A stretch of 64,000 nt of DNA, taken from Saprospiraceae bacterium. GTDB lineage: Bacteria; Bacteroidota; Bacteroidia; Chitinophagales; Saprospiraceae. Shown piece after piece: positions 29,744 to 39,996 of this stretch (positions are counted from its first letter, which is position 1; each line of letters starts with the position of its first letter). The notes beneath the pieces were generated by a model. That model saw only the letters and a list, made by a program, of their open reading frames with translations. It ran no database searches and was not told the DNA's origin. Both the position numbers and the translations under genes were made by a program. The DNA lies in contig JANQQI010000125.1 of assembly GCA_028285085.1 (NCBI GenBank), forward strand, positions 1 to 64,000, written 5' to 3'.

Positions 29744-30637
29744 ATGAAAAAGCGATTTCTACAACTATTCACATTCCTCATTTTATTCACACTTAATGTC
29801 AATATATCACAAGCCCAAAATTTCTCCGAAGATTTTGAAGCAGGAGAAATGCCTGCCGGATTCACCTTATTTAATGTTGATGGATTAATCCCGGCTTTAG
29901 AAGATGATATTTCCTGGCAAGATACGGCTTGGATTGTCCTTGGAAGTACCCTTTTCGAAGGTTCTGCCGCTTTGAGCATTTCCTGGTACTGGGATGAAAA
30001 TGAAAATGATGTTGGTCCCGCAGATGATTGGTTGATCCTACCCAAACTCACAATCGATGATAATGCCGTATTACGATTTGATGCTAGATCCGCTACTTCA
30101 ACCGGGGATTTTCCGGATGATTACTGGGTACTGATCAATACGGCCGATGCTACACCCGAAAGTTTTGAAAGCGATGGGGCTATTCTTTTACAAATCGATG
30201 ATGAGGAGTCTATGAATTTCCGCACCGAGGAAATCGATTTAGCGGATTACGCTGGTCAGGAAGTGTATATTGCTTTCCGCAATGTCACCAATGGGGATGG
30301 TTACGGCCTTTGGATTGATAATATTTTTGTAGGAGATCCTAACGCTACTTCAACCGAAAATGTAGAACCTGCCTATTTTAAAGCCAGCTTACAACCCAAT
30401 CCAGCCCATTTAGAGAGTATTTTACAATATACCCTAAACCAGACTAGCCGAGTCCAAATCAATGTTTTCAACGCATTGGGACAACAAGTATCCACACAGC
30501 AACTTGGACAACAGATCGCCGGAGAACATCAATTCAGTTTACCAGTTAACAACTTACAAAGCGGCACTTACACGGTACAATTCCGGGCCGAGGATAAAGT
30601 CAGCAGCTTACGACTCGTCGTAGCTCCAAACCAATAA
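29744..30637 (+). CDS. Secreted protein, choice-of-anchor J-like domain with T9SS sorting domain
   Basis: Signal peptide; FSEDFEAGEMPAGFTLFNVDG; C-terminal LQPNPAHLESILQYTL...GTYTVQFRAEDKVSSLRLVV. Confidence 0.8.
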   Translation: MKKRFLQLFTFLILFTLNVNISQAQNFSEDFEAGEMPAGFTLFNVDGLIPALEDDISWQDTAWIVLGSTLFEGSAALSISWYWDENENDVGPADDWLILPKLTIDDNAVLRFDARSATSTGDFPDDYWVLINTADATPESFESDGAILLQIDDEESMNFRTEEIDLADYAGQEVYIAFRNVTNGDGYGLWIDNIFVGDPNATSTENVEPAYFKASLQPNPAHLESILQYTLNQTSRVQINVFNALGQQVSTQQLGQQIAGEHQFSLPVNNLQSGTYTVQFRAEDKVSSLRLVVAPNQ

Positions 30638-30733
30638 ACACCTTTTACTCCGACGAGAGAATTATTATTAGGCTATTTTTATGGAAGCATTGGGGGTACG
30701 CTATATTAACCGTATCCCAATTCTTTCTTTTTA

Positions 30734-32071
30734 ATGCGTAAACAGATGAAGCTAAAATATACACTCTTAGTACTACTCTCCATCATCGCTCAAGTATTGC
30801 CCGCACAAGGCTACACGAATTGGGTGGTCGGTGATACTGCGGATTTTGTCAGCTCAACCTATCAGGGCGGCCTGGTACTGGCCGGCGGCGCAGGCGATAA
30901 TGATGATGCCATGCAATGGATGCTCCAACGCGCGGGCGGCGGCGATGTGCTCGTGATCCGCGCCTCCAATAGCGACGGCTACAATGACTATTTCTTTAGC
31001 GGATTGGATATCCCGGTCAACTCCGTCGAAACCATTCGCTTCGACGATGCGGAGGCCGCTACCGATCCCTATGTCCTCCGCCGGCTGGCGGAGGCCGAGA
31101 TACTTTTCATCGCCGGTGGCGACCAATTCGACTACTACCAGCTTTGGAAAGACAGTCCGGTAGAAACCACCATCAATGCCTTATTGAATACCAAAGGCAT
31201 TACCGTGGGCGGCACCAGTGCCGGCATGGCCATTTTGGGGCATTTGTATTATACCCCATCCGGTAGTGCACTGGATACGGAAGAGGCCTTAGGGGACCCT
31301 TTTCATCCTGATTTTGATATTCTCGGAAAAGATGATTTCCTGCAGGCGCCATTCATGGAAAATATCATTACGGATACCCACTACGACCAACGGGATCGCC
31401 CGGGCCGCCATCTGGCATTTCTGGCACGAGCGCTCAACGATTTTGGCACTCCCACCTTTGGTATTGCCTGTAATGAATACACTGCCGTTTGCATTGATAC
31501 CGAAGGACAGGCTGTCGTCTACGGTGAATCTCCCGAATACCCTGATTATGCTTACTTTCTGCAAACCAATTGTCAAGCCATACCACAGGCCGAAGTAATG
31601 AGTGAAGGCAGTCCTTTGACCTGGGATCGCTCCCAATCGGCTATCAAAGCTTTTCGCTTGCCGGGTACCACTTCTGGCAGTACTCCTTTTGACCTGACTA
31701 CCTGGACGGGTGGCGCCGATGGCGAATGGGAAAATTGGTACGTCACGGAGGGTAACTTTTTTCAAGAGGCCGCCCCGGATGGGGATTGTGCCAGCGTAAT
31801 CACTAGCACTTCGGAGCTAAATACAGCTCCACACAAAGTCAATCTTTCACCCAATCCTGTGGCAAATTATTTAGAAATCAAGTGGACCAATACTGTGCAG
31901 CAGGCGCAACTGCAAGTCATTAATACGCTAGGGCAAGTTGTTTATAGCAGTCAGGTAGGATCTGTTAACCAACATCGTATTTCTACCCCAGATTGGCCAG
32001 CCGGTAGTTATCGCCTACTCATCCAGCAGGCGGAACAACTGACTACCATTGCTTTTGTCAAACAACCATAA
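30734..32071 (+). CDS. Secreted cyanophycinase-like peptidase (S51) with T9SS sorting domain
   Basis: Signal peptide; FIAGGDQFDYYQLWKDSPV, GGTSAGMAILG (catalytic Ser), C-terminal LSPNPVANYLEIKW...GSYRLLIQQ. Confidence 0.87.
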   Translation: MRKQMKLKYTLLVLLSIIAQVLPAQGYTNWVVGDTADFVSSTYQGGLVLAGGAGDNDDAMQWMLQRAGGGDVLVIRASNSDGYNDYFFSGLDIPVNSVETIRFDDAEAATDPYVLRRLAEAEILFIAGGDQFDYYQLWKDSPVETTINALLNTKGITVGGTSAGMAILGHLYYTPSGSALDTEEALGDPFHPDFDILGKDDFLQAPFMENIITDTHYDQRDRPGRHLAFLARALNDFGTPTFGIACNEYTAVCIDTEGQAVVYGESPEYPDYAYFLQTNCQAIPQAEVMSEGSPLTWDRSQSAIKAFRLPGTTSGSTPFDLTTWTGGADGEWENWYVTEGNFFQEAAPDGDCASVITSTSELNTAPHKVNLSPNPVANYLEIKWTNTVQQAQLQVINTLGQVVYSSQVGSVNQHRISTPDWPAGSYRLLIQQAEQLTTIAFVKQP

Positions 32072-32080
32072 CGATTCCCC

Positions 32081-33469
32081 GTGCGCCTTTTCAAAAAGTT
32101 TCCAGATACTCTGATCATTCTTCTGATCATTATGGCCATTTTTGTAGGCCTTACCTGGATATTACCTGCCGGAAGCTTTGAACGGGTCGAACTCAATAAT
32201 CGAGAAGTGGTTGTCCCCGGCACCTATCAAACGGTGGAGGCGCAGCCACAGGGGCTAGGTGATTTCTTGATGGCGCCGATCAAAGGGTTTGTGGGGGCAG
32301 CACAGATCATTGCCTTTGTATTTTTGGTAGGTGGGGCTTTCGCGATGCTCAACCGAACCGGGGCTGTAGACGCCGGCCTCCAGCATATCATTCGGCGAAG
32401 CGAAGCACGACCAGCTCTGCGCAAATGGGTCATCCCGCTCGTCATGTTGTTGTTTTCCCTGTGCGGTGCTACTTTTGGAATGAGCGAAGAAGTGCTCGTT
32501 TTCGTGCTGATTACCATCCCCTTGAGCCTGGCGATGGGCTATGATTCACTCGTAGGGGTCGCTATTTCTTTTGTCGGCGCGGGAGCCGGCTTCGCCGGCG
32601 CTTTTGTGAATCCATTCACGATTGGGGTGGCTCAGGGGATTGCAGAATTGCCCACCTTTAGTGGCTTAGAATATCGACTCCTGGCCTGGGTGATGATGAC
32701 AACCGTAGCCATCATTTTTGTGATGTATTACGCGGCCAAAATCCATCGTGATCCGAGCCTAAGCCCTGTGTATGTACTAGATCAAAAGCGCGAGCAAAGC
32801 GAGCTTAAAACGGAGCAACTTCAACTCACCAGAGCCCGTCAACTACTTTTGCTATGTTTATTTCTGACCCTGGGCATCTTGATTTATGGCGTCAATCAGT
32901 GGCAATGGTACATCAATGAAATCACGGGGCTGTTTATCGCGCTGGGCATCGTCAGCGCCATTATTGGACGACTATCCACAGAGGAGGCTCTTGATGCGTT
33001 CAAGGAAGGCGCCCGGGATATGCTTACTCCAGCTTTGGTTATTGCTTTGGCCAAAGGGCTAATCGTGATTGCGAGCGACGGCAAAATCATCGACACCTTA
33101 CTGCATGCGATTGCCGGAGCGGCCGATGGATTACCGCGCATGGCTTCGGTAGAGATTATGTTTTTGCTACAAAGCGGCCTGAATTTCTTTGTGCCTTCAG
33201 GTTCAGGGCAGGCCGCGTTGACCATGCCGATCATGGCACCGCTGAGTGATATTTTATCCATTAGTCGTCAAACGGCAGTGCTCGCTTTTCAATTTGGTGA
33301 TGGCCTTTCGAATATGGTGATTCCCACCAGCGGTGTGACCATGGGTGTGCTGTCAATTGCCAAAATCCCCTACCAAGTTTGGCTCAAATGGATGCTTCCG
33401 CTTTTCCTAGTCCTTACTGCCTTAGCCATGATTTTACTCGTTATTCCTTTGTATTTTGACGTTTGGTAA
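32081..33469 (+). CDS. YfcC-family permease (C4-dicarboxylate/basic amino acid-type)
   Basis: Polytopic; WILPAGSFE, GATFGMSEEVLVFVLITIPL, GLNFFVPSGSGQAALTMPIMAPLSD. Confidence 0.87.
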   Translation: MRLFKKFPDTLIILLIIMAIFVGLTWILPAGSFERVELNNREVVVPGTYQTVEAQPQGLGDFLMAPIKGFVGAAQIIAFVFLVGGAFAMLNRTGAVDAGLQHIIRRSEARPALRKWVIPLVMLLFSLCGATFGMSEEVLVFVLITIPLSLAMGYDSLVGVAISFVGAGAGFAGAFVNPFTIGVAQGIAELPTFSGLEYRLLAWVMMTTVAIIFVMYYAAKIHRDPSLSPVYVLDQKREQSELKTEQLQLTRARQLLLLCLFLTLGILIYGVNQWQWYINEITGLFIALGIVSAIIGRLSTEEALDAFKEGARDMLTPALVIALAKGLIVIASDGKIIDTLLHAIAGAADGLPRMASVEIMFLLQSGLNFFVPSGSGQAALTMPIMAPLSDILSISRQTAVLAFQFGDGLSNMVIPTSGVTMGVLSIAKIPYQVWLKWMLPLFLVLTALAMILLVIPLYFDVW

Positions 33470-34406
33470 AATGACCATGAAGTGGAAAATGATCCCCGGG
33501 CAGATGAACACTGAGTTGCAAATCTTGCCCCCCCAACAGACCTTTCTGTACCCGCTGAGAAGCATTTGGATTGGTTAACTTTATCACTTGCCCGATCCCC
33601 GTCACGCGTACCTGATCTCCAGAAATCACCACCGCCGTGGATTCATCAATCCCCAAGCAAAGTTGATCAGGGTATTCTATCGCCACCGTCATCAGCCGAT
33701 TCATACGCATGCGATACACAAAATGTTGATCGATAATGGCATTGGGTAGCAAGCCTAAGCCAGTTTTAATTTCCAGATTCTCCGCTTCGATGGTGCGGAA
33801 ATCCCCCGTGTATTCAGGATGCTTATATTCATTGCCGGTGATCATCTTTTGCCCCATGACGGCCGCTCCGGCGCTGGTTCCAGCAATAACGGCGCCTTCT
33901 AAGTAAGCCGTTTGAATAGCTTCGTGGAGCGGTGAATTGAGGATCACTTGCATTAAGCGTTCTTGGTCGCCGCCGGTAAGGTAAATTAATCGGGCGCGGC
34001 GGACGGAATCAAGGCGTGCAGCAGGATATTCACCTTTCTGAAAGGGATAGCTGATCAACTGCTCCGCGGGCAAGCCCAGATCAACGAATTGTTTTTGTGC
34101 ATAGAATGCAGCGGTATCCGGCTCTGAACTCGCCATAGGTAAAATGATCCCGTAGCCGCCTTCGGCGAGCTGGGCTAAATCCGCAATTTCCTGGACCAAT
34201 TCCGGGGGACGTTTTCCACCTCCGATGATAAATAAGTGTCCCTTGGGTAATTCAACCGTCGCTGTTGTCGTCGACTCTGATGGATTAGGCATATTAGAGG
34301 GAGGCGTGGGATTGCAATGACTTAGTGTAATTAGTAAAAAAGCACAAGTCAATAAATGGATAAGGTTAGTATGGACACTATTTTTAAGACAAATGCAGAT
34401 AGTCAT
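33441..34406 (-). CDS. Cyanophycinase (CphB-like, S51), lipoprotein
   Basis: Lipobox ITLSHC; LTGGDQERLMQVIL, IAGTSAGAAVMG, GLGLLPNAIIDQHFVYRMRMNRL, GIDESTAVVI. Start re-assigned to 34406 (track start 34517). Confidence 0.88.
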   Translation of the reverse strand: MTICICLKNSVHTNLIHLLTCAFLLITLSHCNPTPPSNMPNPSESTTTATVELPKGHLFIIGGGKRPPELVQEIADLAQLAEGGYGIILPMASSEPDTAAFYAQKQFVDLGLPAEQLISYPFQKGEYPAARLDSVRRARLIYLTGGDQERLMQVILNSPLHEAIQTAYLEGAVIAGTSAGAAVMGQKMITGNEYKHPEYTGDFRTIEAENLEIKTGLGLLPNAIIDQHFVYRMRMNRLMTVAIEYPDQLCLGIDESTAVVISGDQVRVTGIGQVIKLTNPNASQRVQKGLLGGQDLQLSVHLPGDHFPLHGHFTKRQNTKE

Positions 34407-34551
34407 ATTTAAATCATTAAACTGGATTAACCGACGAACATGTAAATGGCTAATGGACGTCAAAACAAATGTCAAATATATTACATAATCTATTGCACAA
34501 CGCCTAAATTCAAGCATATAGTTTCACTTTTAAATTCTCCCTCAATTACCC

Positions 34552-36915
34552 ATGCAGCGATTCTTGCTTCTCTTATTTATTATTAGCTTTTATCCCCTTT
34601 CTGCTCAAATTACCTTAGATGTAAAAGTTGATGGCGGCGCCGTTGGTGATGGCATCACCGATGATACCGATGCGATTCAAAATACGATCGATGCAGTCGC
34701 CGCCGAAGGGGGCGGAGAAGTCTTTTTTCCGGAAGGCACCTATCTCATTCGCCCGGTTGCTGATCCCAATCCCAACCAAGTGATTTGCCTTAATTTGCCC
34801 AGCGACATTACCTTAAACGGCGAAGGAAGTGATCTTTCAGTAATTAAATTAGCGGATAATGTTGGCGATTTTGATGCGATGCTGGGACACTACCCTAGCT
34901 TCGAGTCGATTGATAATGTTACGATGACTAATTTGCAGCTGGATGCTAACGGCGCCAATAATCCGGTAGCTAGTGAAATCGTTTTAGAAAATAGCAAGCG
35001 AAGCATATTTCGGATTTATTTGGGTACTAATTTTCTGATCGAAGATTGTCATTTCACCAATCACAAAGGCGTCTGGAATATTGTGTTCAATGGGATCACC
35101 GAGCGCGTTATTATCCGCAATAATCTTTTTGACAATATTGGAGACGCCAATATCGACTGGGATCATTCGACTATTTACACCAACGGCGATGATTTTTTAT
35201 TAGAAAACAATACTTTTTCCAGTCTTTTTGGTGCTGGTACTTTAGGTGCACGGACCGCCATCGAAATCCATGGCAGCAACCAAATCATCCGTAATAATAT
35301 CATCGATGGATTTAACTACGGCATTAATGTCACCGGCTATTCTGATTTCTATCTCTCACGCAATCAGCTTTACTACGGTAATACGTTTAATGACGTCATG
35401 GACGGTTTTGTCCTCTGGTCTGGCTTGCTCAGTGATCCTGACTTTGCAAATGGTTTAGATCGTATTTTCATTTTTGAGAATACGGTAAACATCAATGCTG
35501 ATGGTTGGAAAGACTGGACCTTTTTTGGCGGTGGTGGTGGAATTGTTTTCGAAAGAGGTTTTCGCGATAGAGATGTAGATACCTTGCTCGTTTTTAATAA
35601 TACATTTAATTTCACTGGTCCGGCACTCAATTTACTCGATGAAAGTCGATATTCTTCTGGAGTTGTTTGTGGTCTAAATCAACAACCCGCGAACATATTC
35701 ATTTCCAATTTTTATTTACAAAAAAATACAATCACTAATAGTAATGGCCCTGGCATCTACTTCGAAAATAAGGTCACGCAGAGTCTGATTGCCAATAATA
35801 CGATTGAGAATGCAGGTAATAGTGCGGCCAATCTCTGGGCTGGATTCCGCGATGCTTTCTTTTTGAACGATACAGTACAAGATGTACAATTTTCTTGCAA
35901 TACCATCCTCAACAATAATAATCTGTTGGCCTATAACATGCATAATAATGGCCATAATTTGACCCAAGGCGCCTACTTTCAAAATACCAACGCCACCGGA
36001 TTGCCTGTATTCTACAGTGGAACCGATAGTGGCGGAGAAGCTTGGGATACCAATGGGGACCGCCCCGAAATTGCGTTCGCCGCCGATACCGTCAATATTC
36101 CCAATAATGGCAGTGCGGACATTAATCTAATACTTTCCGAAGCGGCGAGCCAGATATTAACGGTCAGCTTATTCCCTATTGACCGCAATGGACGTTACAC
36201 TAGCGACTGGATCGCAGACCAGCTGACGGTAACCTTTAATCCAGGAGAGAGTAGCAAGTGGATTCAAATCGATAACCTACTTGGTGATCAAGTAGCTCCA
36301 GAAATTGCTTATCTGCAGATCTGGCAGCATCCTGATCTGTATTTAGGCTGTCAAAATCTTTTAGAGATTCGACTTAATGCCCAAAACGATAATCCCTTAC
36401 CGGTTGAATATTTAGCACCGCTCCGGGCAGAGCCCTTCCAAGAAGGTGTTCGCCTAAGTTGGGCAACCAGTCAGGAAGAGCACCATCGCCGCTTTGTCGT
36501 ACAACGCTCCGCTAATGCAGGACAGTTTGAAGATATTGGCCAAGTCCCTGCGGGCACTTCCCAGCATTACGCTTTTTTCGATAAGACGCCTCTGGAAGGT
36601 CATAATTATTACCGGCTGCGGCAAGAAGACTGGAATGGACAATTCAGCTATTCGCCCGTAGTGCATATTCAATTCAAGCAGCCGACTTTTATTTTTCCGA
36701 ATCCAGTACAATCCCAATTGCAACTAACTGCCGCTGGACAACAATTTGAGCAAGCCCGCATCTTTAATTCCACCGGACAATTGTGGCTGAGTTTTCACCC
36801 TCAACAGCGTTCTATCATCGATCTCAATAATTTACCGGCAGGTATTTACCTACTCGAATTATATGACGATCCTTTCGGTTGGAGTACTTTCGTTCGATTC
36901 GCGAAGACCGAGTAG
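34552..36915 (+). CDS. Right-handed beta-helix / pectate-lyase-superfamily protein with T9SS sorting domain
   Basis: DGGAVGDGITDDTDAIQNTIDAVAAEGGGEVFFPEGTYLI; Asn-rich beta-helix repeats; C-terminal FPNPVQSQLQL...GIYLLELYD. Confidence 0.88.
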   Translation: MQRFLLLLFIISFYPLSAQITLDVKVDGGAVGDGITDDTDAIQNTIDAVAAEGGGEVFFPEGTYLIRPVADPNPNQVICLNLPSDITLNGEGSDLSVIKLADNVGDFDAMLGHYPSFESIDNVTMTNLQLDANGANNPVASEIVLENSKRSIFRIYLGTNFLIEDCHFTNHKGVWNIVFNGITERVIIRNNLFDNIGDANIDWDHSTIYTNGDDFLLENNTFSSLFGAGTLGARTAIEIHGSNQIIRNNIIDGFNYGINVTGYSDFYLSRNQLYYGNTFNDVMDGFVLWSGLLSDPDFANGLDRIFIFENTVNINADGWKDWTFFGGGGGIVFERGFRDRDVDTLLVFNNTFNFTGPALNLLDESRYSSGVVCGLNQQPANIFISNFYLQKNTITNSNGPGIYFENKVTQSLIANNTIENAGNSAANLWAGFRDAFFLNDTVQDVQFSCNTILNNNNLLAYNMHNNGHNLTQGAYFQNTNATGLPVFYSGTDSGGEAWDTNGDRPEIAFAADTVNIPNNGSADINLILSEAASQILTVSLFPIDRNGRYTSDWIADQLTVTFNPGESSKWIQIDNLLGDQVAPEIAYLQIWQHPDLYLGCQNLLEIRLNAQNDNPLPVEYLAPLRAEPFQEGVRLSWATSQEEHHRRFVVQRSANAGQFEDIGQVPAGTSQHYAFFDKTPLEGHNYYRLRQEDWNGQFSYSPVVHIQFKQPTFIFPNPVQSQLQLTAAGQQFEQARIFNSTGQLWLSFHPQQRSIIDLNNLPAGIYLLELYDDPFGWSTFVRFAKTE

Positions 36916-37116
36916 TAAAGTGTTTATTTCCGTTGAGGACTATTTTGGGTATAACCATATTTAAACTTTGACTGCTGATTTCAATTCGAATACCTTTCGA
37001 AATGCAGTAAATGCCTATATTCGCAACTGCAACTACCTACCAATTAGACCAACCCTAATACGCGAGAAACAAACACTTCTCCAATAGTGTGAGAAAAGCA
37101 AAGACTAACGAACCCT

Positions 37117-39309
37117 ATGTTAACACCATCCAACAAGTACGATGCGCAAATTGAAGCGCTACTCAGTAAAATGACCGTGGCCGAAAAAGTCGGCCAAATG
37201 AATCAATACAATGGCTTTTGGGATATCACCGGCCCCACTCCAGAGCAAGGTGATAGCAAACGCAAATATGAATATCTCCGACAAGGGCTCGTCGGCTCCA
37301 TGCTCAACGTCAAAGGCGTGGAAGATGTCCGCAAAATCCAAGAGCTTGTCGTCAACGAATCTCGGCTTGGGATTCCACTGATCTTTGGCTTTGATGTGAT
37401 CCACGGGCAAAAAACCATCACTCCTATTCCGCTCGGCGAATCTGCCAGCTGGGACCTCGCGGCCCTGGAGCAATCTGCTCGGGTAGCCGCCGTCGAAGCG
37501 GCGGCGCTGGGTATCAACTGGACCTTCGCGCCCATGATCGATATTTCGCGCGATGCCCGCTGGGGTCGTGTGATGGAAGGCGCCGGGGAAGATCCTTTCC
37601 TCGTCTCAAAAATCGGAGCGGCCCGCGTACGCGGCTTTCAGGGCGACGACCTATCGCAATGGGATACCATTGCCGCGACCGCAAAGCACCTCGTGGGCTA
37701 CGGCTTTGCCGAAGCCGGCCGCGATTACAATACCGTAGATGTAGGCACCTCGACGCTTTACAACGTCCTGTTTCCGCCTTTCCAGGCGGCCATCGCCGAG
37801 AAAGTTTGTACGGTCATGAACTCATTTAATGTCGTAAACGGGATTCCCGCCACCGGTAATCACTTCCTACAACGAGATATTCTGAAAGGCACCTGGAATT
37901 TTGAGGGCTTCGTCATTTCAGATTGGGGATCAGGCATCGAAATGATTGCACACGGCTTTGCCCGTGATCTGGAACACGTCGCCGAAATCGCCGCCAATGC
38001 CGGCTCAGACATGGACATGGAATCCGATGCCTACGCTAGTCACCTGGAAGGCTTGGTGGAAAGTGGGAAGGTAAAAATGGAAGTGGTGGACGATGCTGTC
38101 CGCCGCATTTTACGCGTCAAATTTGAATTGGGCTTATTTGATGATCCGTATCGCTATTGTGATGCCGAACGGGAAAAAACGTATATCCTGCATCCCGATC
38201 ACCTCGCTACAGCTCTGGATATGGCGAAAAAATCGATCGTTTTGCTCAAAAATGATGGCCAGTTGCTGCCGTTGAAAAAAGATCAATCCAAGATTGCCGT
38301 TATCGGTGCACTAGCTGACGATAAAAATAGCCCGTTGGGTAGTTGGCGGTTAGGAGCAGATGATCATTCGGCCATCTCCGTTTTGGAAGGTATCGAAGCG
38401 CTCTCGGTTCCCTTCACCTACGCCAAAGGCGCTGATGTGTCTATTGGGCCAGAAACCTTCATCGAGGAAATACAGATCAACGAAACAGATAAAAGTGGCT
38501 TTGCCGAGGCCATCGCCCTAGCGGAATCCTCAGAGGTGGTGATCATGGTATTGGGCGAACACGGTTATCAGAGCGGCGAAGGGCGTAGCCGGGCTAATCT
38601 CGACCTACCCGGGGTACAACAAGAATTACTAGAAGCCGTCTACGCGGTTAATCCGAATATTGTCCTCGTCTTGATGAACGGACGCCCGCTGGCTTTGCCT
38701 TGGGCCGACGATCACATCCCAGCGATTCTCGAATGTTGGCATCTCGGTTCTCAGAGTGGTCACGCCATTGCCGCTACCCTATTCGGTGACCACAACCCAA
38801 GCGGAAAATTGCCGATGACCTTCCCACGCCACGTTGGGCAATGCCCGCTTTACTACAATCATTTTCGTACTGGCCGTCCCGGTCCTTTGGATCTGGTATT
38901 TTGGTCGCATTATATCGATGAAAGTAATGCCCCACTCTACGCTTTTGGTCATGGCTTGAGTTATACCCATTTTGATTATAGCGATTTAGTGATTGATGCC
39001 TCGGATCAGAAAGCGGTGAAAGTTCAGGTTAAGGTGACGAATACCGGTGCAGTGGGTGGTGAGGAAGTCTGTCAGTTATACATCCACGATAAGGTCGCAA
39101 GTATCGTACGCCCCGTCAAAGAGTTGAAAGGTTTTGAGAAGTTTTATTTGGCCCCCGGCGAGGCGAAGGTGGTTGAATTTACGCTGACCGAGGCAGAGCT
39201 AGGGTTCTACAATAATGCTTACGAATACGTGGTAGAGCCGGGGGAATTTGGAGTGATGGTTGGAACGAGTTCGGATGTCGGATTGACGGGTACTTTTGAA
39301 TTAAAATAG
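37117..39309 (+). CDS. Glycoside hydrolase family 3 (beta-glucosidase-like)
   Basis: AATAKHLVGYGFAEAGRDYN, GFVISDWGSGIEM, C-terminal fibronectin-like domain. Confidence 0.93.
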   Translation: MLTPSNKYDAQIEALLSKMTVAEKVGQMNQYNGFWDITGPTPEQGDSKRKYEYLRQGLVGSMLNVKGVEDVRKIQELVVNESRLGIPLIFGFDVIHGQKTITPIPLGESASWDLAALEQSARVAAVEAAALGINWTFAPMIDISRDARWGRVMEGAGEDPFLVSKIGAARVRGFQGDDLSQWDTIAATAKHLVGYGFAEAGRDYNTVDVGTSTLYNVLFPPFQAAIAEKVCTVMNSFNVVNGIPATGNHFLQRDILKGTWNFEGFVISDWGSGIEMIAHGFARDLEHVAEIAANAGSDMDMESDAYASHLEGLVESGKVKMEVVDDAVRRILRVKFELGLFDDPYRYCDAEREKTYILHPDHLATALDMAKKSIVLLKNDGQLLPLKKDQSKIAVIGALADDKNSPLGSWRLGADDHSAISVLEGIEALSVPFTYAKGADVSIGPETFIEEIQINETDKSGFAEAIALAESSEVVIMVLGEHGYQSGEGRSRANLDLPGVQQELLEAVYAVNPNIVLVLMNGRPLALPWADDHIPAILECWHLGSQSGHAIAATLFGDHNPSGKLPMTFPRHVGQCPLYYNHFRTGRPGPLDLVFWSHYIDESNAPLYAFGHGLSYTHFDYSDLVIDASDQKAVKVQVKVTNTGAVGGEEVCQLYIHDKVASIVRPVKELKGFEKFYLAPGEAKVVEFTLTEAELGFYNNAYEYVVEPGEFGVMVGTSSDVGLTGTFELK

Positions 39310-39329
39310 TAAAACCTTTCCACAAAAAA

Positions 39330-39355
39330 CCGCAGCGGACATTCCTCCACTGCGG
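39330..39355. terminator. Bidirectional terminator
   Basis: CCGCAGCGGA-cattc-TCCACTGCGG between convergent genes, one mismatch. Confidence 0.6.
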
Positions 39356-39382
39356 CTCGTTAGCTTTTCTTTAAATTAAAAC

Positions 39383-39925
39383 CTATCGCTGGTAGTAGCT
39401 CACCATCGAAGCCTTCTGAATAGTGTGGCTATTAAGCATATAGCCGACTAAGGCCGGGGATGCGTTTTCATCTAATCCCAACGTATCTACATCCAAAGCA
39501 TAGACCGTAATAATATACTTGTGGAAACCGTGTCCTTCGGGCGGGCATGGACCACCATAACCATTAGAACCATAATCTGTTCGGCTTTGGATTGCTTTTT
39601 CGGGCAAGTGTTTACTGTCTACCGCTCCGGCACCACTTTCCAGCTTCATAACGGAATTAGGCAGATCAAAAACCAGCCAGTGCCACCAGCCACTTCCGGT
39701 GGGTGCATCAGGATCATACATGGTGATGGCAAAACTCTTGGTACCCTCGGGCGCATTTTCCCAATGAAGTTCTGGCGATACATTTTCCCCGGTACAGCCA
39801 AAGCCGTTAAAAACTTGGGCCTTGGTTGCCTGCCCTCCCAGAACATCACTTTTCAGGGTAAAATTTTGAGCTTGACTAAAAATTGCGAAACAACTATAAA
39901 TGAAAATAAAAAGCACCTTTTTCAT
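39383..39925 (-). CDS. PEBP/YbhB-YbcL family (Raf kinase inhibitor-like) protein
   Basis: CTGENVSPELHWENAPEGTKSFAITMYDPDAPTGSGWWHWLVFDLP; GYGGPCPPEGHGFHKYIITVYALD. Confidence 0.95.
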   Translation of the reverse strand: MKKVLFIFIYSCFAIFSQAQNFTLKSDVLGGQATKAQVFNGFGCTGENVSPELHWENAPEGTKSFAITMYDPDAPTGSGWWHWLVFDLPNSVMKLESGAGAVDSKHLPEKAIQSRTDYGSNGYGGPCPPEGHGFHKYIITVYALDVDTLGLDENASPALVGYMLNSHTIQKASMVSYYQR

Positions 39926-39996
39926 GGTCGTGAATTTGAGTTAAACAATACCACAAAGGTGCATCGCTTATTTTTCCAATTCGGTCAAAAAAGTAT

